This document shows, in pieces, positions 6,996-11,302 of a DNA stretch of 11,302 nucleotides. Source of the stretch: JBBSEZ01 sp038239195 (GTDB taxonomy: Bacteria > Planctomycetota > Planctomycetia > Gemmatales > Gemmataceae). Position numbers and translations under genes: made by a program. The stretch is from the NCBI GenBank assembly GCA_038239195.1, contig JBBSEZ010000331.1, forward strand, positions 1 to 11,302. The letters run 5' to 3'. Positions within the stretch are counted from its first letter, which is position 1, and each line of letters opens with the position of its first letter. The notes beneath the pieces were generated by a model. The model searched no databases and was not told the DNA's origin. It saw only the letters and a program-made list of their open reading frames with translations.

Positions 6996-7616
6996 ATGGC
7001 AAAGGCATGGCAAATAGCCCTCGTGGGCGGCGCCGCCGTGGCGCTCTTCGGCGTGGCCCCCTTCGTCTGCTTCCGCAGTACCTACTCGCACGACCGCCGC
7101 CTCCGCGAGGTCGTGCCCGGGCGCGTCTACCGCAGCGGCCAGCTCACCGGCGACGGCTTCGCCGAGGCCGTGCGGCGCTACGGCATCCGCACCATCGTCA
7201 ACGTCCAGGACGACAACCCCGACCCCAACCTGTTCGTGAGCTTCTGGGGCAACGAGAAGATCAAGGAAAGCGCCCTTTGCTCCCAGCTCGGCGTCCGCCT
7301 CGTCCAGCTCGCCCCCGACCTCGTGTCGCGCCGCGCCGCGCCGGAGCAGCGCCCCCAGGTCATCGAGGAGTTCCTGGCCCTGATGGACCGCGAAGACGTC
7401 TACCCGGTCCTGATCCACTGCAAGGCCGGCCTCCACCGCACCGGCGTCCTCGTCGCCGTCTATCGGATGGAATACCAGGGCTGGTCGCCCTCGGCCGCCT
7501 TCCACGAGCTCAAGGGCCACGGCTTCGGCACCTCGGCCTGCACCTCCGCCAACGATTACGTCTATCAGTACGTCCTCACCTATCGACCGGGGCAGCGTGG
7601 CACGGTGACAAGGTGA
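6996..7616 (+). CDS. Membrane-anchored dual-specificity/tyrosine-type phosphatase (CX5R)
   Basis: 206 residues. ATG 6996 is chosen because AAGGAGGT (6979-6986) lies nine bases upstream; the frame extends further 5' but that part is low-complexity. Residues about 6-26 form one hydrophobic segment, a signal anchor or uncleaved signal peptide. The phosphatase domain starts at GRVYRSGQL (about 42) and continues with YGIRTIVNVQDDNPD. The P-loop is HCKAGLHRTG, with nucleophile Cys142 and Arg148. Asp108 in LAPD is a candidate general acid. The fold resembles compact atypical DSPs (Siw14/PTPMT1-like) that act on phosphoproteins, inositol phosphates or phospholipids; substrate cannot be assigned. The last residues (GTVTR) and the stop codon are coded by the inverted repeat that follows. 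The next gene, an LptF/G permease, is 120 nt downstream on the same strand, which suggests an envelope role by association only. Confidence 0.85.
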   Translation: MAKAWQIALVGGAAVALFGVAPFVCFRSTYSHDRRLREVVPGRVYRSGQLTGDGFAEAVRRYGIRTIVNVQDDNPDPNLFVSFWGNEKIKESALCSQLGVRLVQLAPDLVSRRAAPEQRPQVIEEFLALMDREDVYPVLIHCKAGLHRTGVLVAVYRMEYQGWSPSAAFHELKGHGFGTSACTSANDYVYQYVLTYRPGQRGTVTR

Positions 7617-7721
7617 CAAGGTGAGGGGGTGACAGGGTGACTAGGTGATCGGGTGAAAGAGCAAGGCCGCGATCGTCCCGGCCTTCACCCTGTCGCCCCC
7701 TCACCTTGTCACCCTGTCACC
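7604..7721. repeat. 37-bp near-perfect inverted repeat made of GGTGACA-like units
   Basis: The left arm 7604-7640 and right arm 7685-7721 are reverse complements at 35 of 37 positions. One of the two differences is a G-U wobble in RNA. The arms consist of degenerate 7-9-bp direct repeats around GGTGAC, which continue to about 7656 on the left. The 44-nt loop contains an alternative 7-bp hairpin (AAGGCCG 7663-7669 with CGGCCTT 7679-7685). The left arm overlaps the phosphatase stop codon (7614-7616). The right arm ends one base before the permease ribosome binding site. There is no T-run. It may control the second gene by attenuation, translational coupling or mRNA stability, or it may be a dispersed repeat family. 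Confidence 0.85.
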
Positions 7722-7729
7722 GGAGGGGA
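7722..7729 (+). promoter_or_regulatory. Ribosome binding site deciding the permease GTG start
   Basis: GGAGGGGA lies seven bases before GTG 7737. It selects GTG 7737 over the in-frame ATG 7653, whose extra codons would only translate the inverted repeat (residues such as HPVAPSPCHPVT). Confidence 0.65.
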
Positions 7730-7736
7730 GTGGCTC

Positions 7737-8831
7737 GTGCTCAAGCTCATCGACCGCCAGATGGTCCTCGGCTACTTCAAGTCGTACGTCGTGTGCCTGG
7801 TCAGCTTGCTCAGCCTCTACATCGTCGTCGATTTGTTCACCAACCTCGATGACTTCGCCCACCACGACAGCGGGCTGAAGGGCGTCGTCTCGCGCATCGG
7901 CAGCTACTACGGCGCGCAGATCACGCTGATCTTCGACCGATTGTGCGAGGCCATCGTCCTGCTCGCGGCCATGTTCACCGTCGCCTGGATGCAGCGCAAC
8001 AACGAGCAGGTCCCTCTCCTCTCCGCGGGCATCTCGACGCAGCGCATCGTCGTCCCCGTGCTCCTCTGTGCCTGCTTGATGCTGACCCTGACGGTGCTCA
8101 ACCAGGAATTCGTCATTCCCTTCTTCGCCGACAAACTGACGCGCGCCCGCGACGACCCCGGCGGGCAGAGAGAAATCGGCGTGCGCCAGGCCTACGACTC
8201 CAATGGCATTCACGTCACCGGCACAAGGGCGGTGCGGCAGGAACTGCTGGTCCGCGAGTTTCAGGTGACGATCCCCGAAGCGGTGAGCGGCAACCAGGTC
8301 CACATCATCGCGCAAGAAGCGCGGTATCATCGGGGCAGCGGGCCCAACGGCGGCCATTGGGAGATGACCGGCTGCACCCCTCCCCACCTCGATCCAATCC
8401 CGGACGTGCTCGACGTCGCGGACACCACGCGCTACGTCCTCCACGTGCGCAACGTCGATTTCGACGCCCTGACGCGCGACCCGAACTGGTTCCTGCGCAC
8501 GTCCACCTACCGGCTCTTTCAGGAGCTCCAGCGCCCCGAATCGACGCGCCTGGCGTCGATGGCGGTGCTGTTCCACATCCGCCTGACTCGCCCCCTGCTC
8601 GGCATGGTGCTCGTGCTGCTCGGGCTGTCCGTGATCCTGCGCGACCAGAACCGCAACGTCATCATCAGCTCGGGCATGTGCCTGGTGTTGTGCGGCGTGT
8701 TCTTCGCCTCCTGCTTCGCCTGCAAGATGCTCGGCGACAAGGAGCTCCTCACGCCAGCCCTCGCCGCCTGGCTGCCCGTGCTCTGCTTCGGGCCATTCGC
8801 CGTCGCGATGTTCGATGCGGTCCACACCTGA
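7737..8831 (+). CDS. LptF/LptG-family permease (YjgP/YjgQ)
   Basis: 364 residues from GTG 7737. The layout is that of LptF/LptG, the membrane subunits of the LptB2FG ABC transporter that extracts lipopolysaccharide from the inner membrane and sends it along the Lpt bridge. The N-terminal LIDRQMVLGYFKSY leads into TM1 (about 16-33). TM2 is about 62-84 and is followed by the conserved NNEQVPLLSAGIS loop (88-100). TM3 is about 104-121 and is followed by NQEFVIPFF. A largely beta periplasmic domain fills about 130-275. TM4-TM6 lie at about 287-302, 311-330 and 338-358. Length is typical of the family. The sequence does not separate LptF from LptG, and only one copy is in the window; the partner and the LptB ATPase must be elsewhere. 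It probably shares a transcript with the upstream phosphatase, subject to the intervening inverted repeat. Confidence 0.9.
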   Translation: MLKLIDRQMVLGYFKSYVVCLVSLLSLYIVVDLFTNLDDFAHHDSGLKGVVSRIGSYYGAQITLIFDRLCEAIVLLAAMFTVAWMQRNNEQVPLLSAGISTQRIVVPVLLCACLMLTLTVLNQEFVIPFFADKLTRARDDPGGQREIGVRQAYDSNGIHVTGTRAVRQELLVREFQVTIPEAVSGNQVHIIAQEARYHRGSGPNGGHWEMTGCTPPHLDPIPDVLDVADTTRYVLHVRNVDFDALTRDPNWFLRTSTYRLFQELQRPESTRLASMAVLFHIRLTRPLLGMVLVLLGLSVILRDQNRNVIISSGMCLVLCGVFFASCFACKMLGDKELLTPALAAWLPVLCFGPFAVAMFDAVHT

Positions 8832-8852
8832 CCGCGGGCCGGGGCCGCGCGG
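8832..8852 (+). terminator. GC-rich hairpin right after the permease stop
   Basis: CCGCGGGCC (8832-8840) can pair with GGCC and CGCGG (8843-8852) with one bulged G, giving about an 8-9-bp GC stem with a tiny loop. It starts immediately after the TGA and lies between convergent genes, a sensible place for termination. No T-run follows, so it is a weak candidate. Confidence 0.35.
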
Positions 8853-8909
8853 ACGTCGAACCGAACTTCCGTCTCGGCGCGGGCGTAGGGAGAGAACGGA
8901 GAGCGCGCC

Positions 8910-9185
8910 TCAGAAGGCCACCTCGACGCCGAGGGTGTTGTCGCCGCGCGGCAGGAGCGTGAGGAGCTCGACGAGATAGACGTCGCCGGGACTGTGGTTC
9001 GCGTCGGGGATGGGAAGCTGTTCGCCGTGCCTCAGCCTGCGCTCGGCGGCGTACCGGAGAGCGCTGAGCAGGTGAGCGCGAGCCTCCGCGAGGGTGGCGC
9101 CAAAGCTCGTCGCTTCGGGAAAGTCGTGTACTTCGGCGAAGAACGAGCCCCTCTGGAGACGGTAAACGGCCCGGTAGCGCAGCAT
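8910..9185 (-). CDS. HicB-family antitoxin-like protein, no HicA partner
   Basis: 91 residues. ATG 9185 is preferred over upstream in-frame starts. GAGGGT (9197-9192 on the minus strand) lies just before it, and residue 2 onward (LRYRAVYRLQRGSFFAEVHDFPEA) matches the start of the HicB partial RNase-H-like fold. The hallmark strand-helix pattern follows: SFGATLAEARAHLLSALRYAAERR and then LPIP (about 27-60). The C-terminal 30 residues (GDVYLVELLTLLP...) do not look like the helix-turn-helix or ribbon-helix-helix DNA-binding tail of classical HicB antitoxins. Canonical HicB neutralises the mRNA-cleaving toxin HicA, usually encoded next to it. No HicA-like frame is visible on either side: the permease is downstream (convergent) and the FHA gene is divergent. 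It is therefore a solitary HicB-like protein, and an antitoxin role is uncertain. Confidence 0.8.
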   Translation of the reverse strand: MLRYRAVYRLQRGSFFAEVHDFPEATSFGATLAEARAHLLSALRYAAERRLRHGEQLPIPDANHSPGDVYLVELLTLLPRGDNTLGVEVAF

Positions 9186-9291
9186 GACGCAACCCTCGCA
9201 CGGTCGAACGGTTCCCTCCTGAACTGTAGAACGCGATCGCGCCCCTGGCGGAAACGCCCCCACGCTCCGGGCCTCGGCGAGGCCCCTCTCC

Positions 9292-9320
9292 TTGAAACCG
9301 CGGGCCCGCCGTGTCATACT
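9292..9320 (+). promoter_or_regulatory. Predicted sigma-70-type promoter for the FHA activator gene
   Basis: TTGAAA (9292-9297, five of six) is followed after exactly 17 nt by CATACT (9315-9320, four of six). Transcription would start near 9327, about 28 nt before ATG 9355. A weak GAGGCGGAG ribosome binding site lies at 9335-9343. The promoter sits in the 169-bp divergent region shared with the hicB-like gene, for which I found no good promoter. Confidence 0.45.
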
Positions 9321-9354
9321 GCCACGGGGACTTCGAGGCGGAGACACGCCAGCC

Positions 9355-11302
9355 ATGCCCGCCGAGACGACAGCCTATCTCGTGGTGCGTCGAGACGACG
9401 GGTTCGGGGACGTGTTCCCCCTCGCCCCGGGGCATACCTACACCCTCGGCCGGGCGGCCACGAACACCATCGTCCTCAAGGACGACCTGTGCAGCCGCGA
9501 TCACGCCGAGGTCGCCTTCAGCGCCGGCCACTGGCGCGTCCGCGACCTCAACAGCCTCAACGGCACGCGACTCAACAACGACCGCCTGGAAGGCGAGCGC
9601 GAGCTCGCCCCCAACGACGAGGTCCACCTCGGCCGAACGCACCTGCTGTTCGTCGAGGACATGGACCAGCTCCCCGACATTCCGCCCCAGGCAGCGCCCG
9701 CCGAGGCGGCGGTGGGCGCCGAAGGGGTGTCGATCAAGAAGCGGCTGGGCCAGACGCGCTTCCTCACGCCGCACCCCCCGCTCGCCCCCTCGCCCCCTGC
9801 CGCCGACGGAGCAGCGGTGCCGCGCCACGCCCTGAGCCGCGATCTGTCGCTGCTCTACCGCCTGGCCCTCGACATGGGCTCGGCCGGCACCTACGAGGAA
9901 CTGTGCCAGATCGTCCTCGATGCCCTCCTCGAGGCCGTGCCCGCCGAGGTCGGCGCCATTCTGTCCGTCGGCAAACCACCCGCGCGGGGGGCCCCGGCCG
10001 GCGCGGCCGGCAAGTCGCTCCGCGGGGTGGAGATGGAAGTGACGGCCCATCGTCATCGCGACCCGAGCGTGCGGGGCTACGTGCGCGTTTCGGAGTACGT
10101 CAGCAACGAGGTGCTCGCCGGCCGCGAGGCGATCCTGGCCGAGAACGTGGAGCGCGACCGTTTCCTGCGCAGCCGCGAGAGCCTGACCGACCTGGGCGCC
10201 ACGAGCCTGATTTGTGCCCCGATCCTCTTCGCCGACAAGGTGCTGGGCTTGATCCACCTCTACTGCACCGACCCGCACAAGGCGCTCGACGCGGAGGACC
10301 TCGAGTTCGCCGTCGCCGTCGCCAAGCAGCTCGGCGGGGTGATCCACAACCTCCAGCGCCAGCAGTCCTTGACCGCGGAAAACCGTTCCTTGCGCGATCA
10401 GTTGCGCGTGGAGAGCGAACTGATTGGCACCAGTTCCACCATCCACCACCTCGAACAGCAGATCGGGCGGGTGGCCGGCACCAACGCGACCTGTTTGATC
10501 CGCGGCGAGAGCGGGGTGGGCAAAGAGCTCGTGGCGCGGGCGGTCCACTACACCAGCCCGCGCAAGGAGGGGCCGTTCGTCTGCCTCAACTGCGCCGCCC
10601 TGACGGAAACGCTGCTGGAGAGCGAGTTGTTCGGCCACGAGAAGGGCTCCTTCACGGGGGCGACGGAGAAGAAGATCGGCAAGTTCGAGGCGGCCAACCA
10701 CGGCACGATCTTCCTCGACGAGATCGGCGAGATGAACGTCGGCACCCAGGCCAAGTTGCTGCGCATCCTCGAGGGCCATTCCTTCGAGCGCGTCGGCGGC
10801 AGCGTGCCGATTCGCGTGGACGTCCGCGTGGTGGCCGCCACCAACCAGCCCCTGGAGGAGGCGGGCCGCGGCGGGTCGTTCCGGCGCGACCTGTTCTTCC
10901 GGCTCCAGGTCGTCGAGATCCAGGTGCCCCCTCTGCGCGACCGCAAGAGCGACATCCCTCTTTTGGCGGAGCACTTCCTGAAGCGCTTCGTGCGCGAAAC
11001 GGGCCGGCGAATCCGCGGCTTCACGCCCTCCGCGCTGAAGAAGATGGAAGACTACCACTGGCCGGGCAACGTCCGCGAGCTCCGCAACGTGGTCGAGCGC
11101 GCCGTGGCGCTGGGCATGGGGCCGGTGCTCGACGTGAGCGACGTCTGGCTCTCGTCGCTGGAGGCGTCCCTGCCGGCCGCCGGCGCCGCCGGGCAGCCTT
11201 ACGAGCCCGTCACGCTGGAGGAGATCGAGAAGCGGCACATCCGGGCCACGCTCGAACACACCGACTGGAACAAGAGCCAGGCGGCCGCCATCCTCAACAT
11301 CG
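9355..11302 (+). CDS. FHA-GAF-AAA+ sigma-54-dependent transcriptional activator, C-terminus beyond window
   Basis: 649 codons are present and the frame is open to the right edge. An FHA phosphothreonine-binding domain occupies about residues 8-100, with GR (32-33), SRDH (47-50) and NGT (69-71). A Pro/Ala-rich linker (to about 160) leads to a GAF sensory domain (about 165-335) and a short coiled-coil linker. The AAA+ sigma-54 interaction domain has Walker A GESGVGKE (384-391), the sigma-54 contact loop GSFTGA (431-436, Ser instead of the usual Ala), Walker B IFLDE (452-456; Asp455/Glu456), ATNQPL and an arginine-finger region FRRDLFFRL (509-517). WPGNVREL follows, then the start of a Fis-type helix-turn-helix (NKSQAAAILNI), where the window ends. 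Such proteins hydrolyse ATP to open sigma-54 RNA polymerase promoters. Here a phosphothreonine signal, probably from a Ser/Thr kinase, and a GAF ligand or redox signal would control it. Target genes cannot be told from the sequence. Confidence 0.92.
   Translation, partial: MPAETTAYLVVRRDDGFGDVFPLAPGHTYTLGRAATNTIVLKDDLCSRDHAEVAFSAGHWRVRDLNSLNGTRLNNDRLEGERELAPNDEVHLGRTHLLFVEDMDQLPDIPPQAAPAEAAVGAEGVSIKKRLGQTRFLTPHPPLAPSPPAADGAAVPRHALSRDLSLLYRLALDMGSAGTYEELCQIVLDALLEAVPAEVGAILSVGKPPARGAPAGAAGKSLRGVEMEVTAHRHRDPSVRGYVRVSEYVSNEVLAGREAILAENVERDRFLRSRESLTDLGATSLICAPILFADKVLGLIHLYCTDPHKALDAEDLEFAVAVAKQLGGVIHNLQRQQSLTAENRSLRDQLRVESELIGTSSTIHHLEQQIGRVAGTNATCLIRGESGVGKELVARAVHYTSPRKEGPFVCLNCAALTETLLESELFGHEKGSFTGATEKKIGKFEAANHGTIFLDEIGEMNVGTQAKLLRILEGHSFERVGGSVPIRVDVRVVAATNQPLEEAGRGGSFRRDLFFRLQVVEIQVPPLRDRKSDIPLLAEHFLKRFVRETGRRIRGFTPSALKKMEDYHWPGNVRELRNVVERAVALGMGPVLDVSDVWLSSLEASLPAAGAAGQPYEPVTLEEIEKRHIRATLEHTDWNKSQAAAILNI

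Noticed and set aside
6270..7619. Minus-strand open frame of 449 codons opposite the phosphatase
   Set aside because: It is antisense to the phosphatase with its CX5R active site. Its start lies within the inverted repeat and it shows no domain.
7604..7721. CRISPR array
   Set aside because: The direct units are only 7-9 bp, contiguous and without spacers. The structure is an inverted repeat, not a repeat-spacer array.
7653..7736. Upstream ATG extension of the LptF/G permease
   Set aside because: The extra 28 codons translate the GGTGACA inverted repeat, whereas GTG 7737 has a good ribosome binding site and begins with the family's N-terminal pattern.
9186..9354. HicA toxin gene or hicB promoter in the divergent region
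   Set aside because: No frame with a HicA-like pattern exists here. The best minus-strand -10 (TACAGT, 9228-9223) has no -35 at a suitable distance.
8749..11259. Minus-strand open frame of 836 codons opposite the FHA activator, running into the hicB region
   Set aside because: The plus strand encodes a full FHA-GAF-AAA+ protein with all catalytic motifs. The antisense translation is low-complexity and has no recognisable motif.

Overview
The window is very GC-rich with strong G/C bias at third codon positions. It looks like a planctomycete chromosome, probably Gemmata-like. The clearest pointers are the LEPR-XLL-type export motif (LERRDLLS) at the start of a giant extracellular repeat protein, and the mix of large Calx-beta/cadherin-like adhesins with FHA-containing regulators. 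The assignment is inferred from protein style, not from a marker gene.

Left half (1-5702, minus strand): one enormous gene enters the window at its 5' end and runs off the left edge. At least 1900 codons are present with no stop. It encodes an exported protein with an N-terminal LEPR-XLL motif, two Calx-beta domains and at least 15 tandem Ig/cadherin-like (Big_9-type) modules. Three neighbouring modules repeat at exactly 309 bp, and two of them are almost identical. A good sigma-70-type promoter (TTGCCA-N17-TACAAT) lies about 180 bp upstream of its start.

Middle (5703-6995): two poorly coding stretches flank a small plus-strand ORF with a Tat-like signal sequence (6115-6366). The codon use of its last third suggests decay. 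The second stretch (6367-6995) holds several hairpins and promoter-like sequences but no convincing gene.

Right half: a membrane-anchored CX5R protein phosphatase (6996-7616) is followed on the same strand by an LptF/LptG-family permease (7737-8831). The gap between them is filled by a near-perfect 37-bp inverted repeat built from GGTGACA-like units. It overlaps the phosphatase stop codon and abuts the permease ribosome binding site. Convergent to the permease is a solitary HicB-type antitoxin-like gene (8910-9185, minus). Divergent from it is an FHA-GAF-AAA+ sigma-54 activator (9355 to beyond the right edge).

The phosphatase and permease probably form a transcription unit concerned with the envelope; the link is positional. 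The rest looks like independently transcribed accessory and regulatory genes. I see no CRISPR array, tRNA, rRNA, complete insertion sequence or multi-gene defence system. The most unusual objects are the giant repeat gene with its recently duplicated modules and the long inverted repeat between phosphatase and permease.
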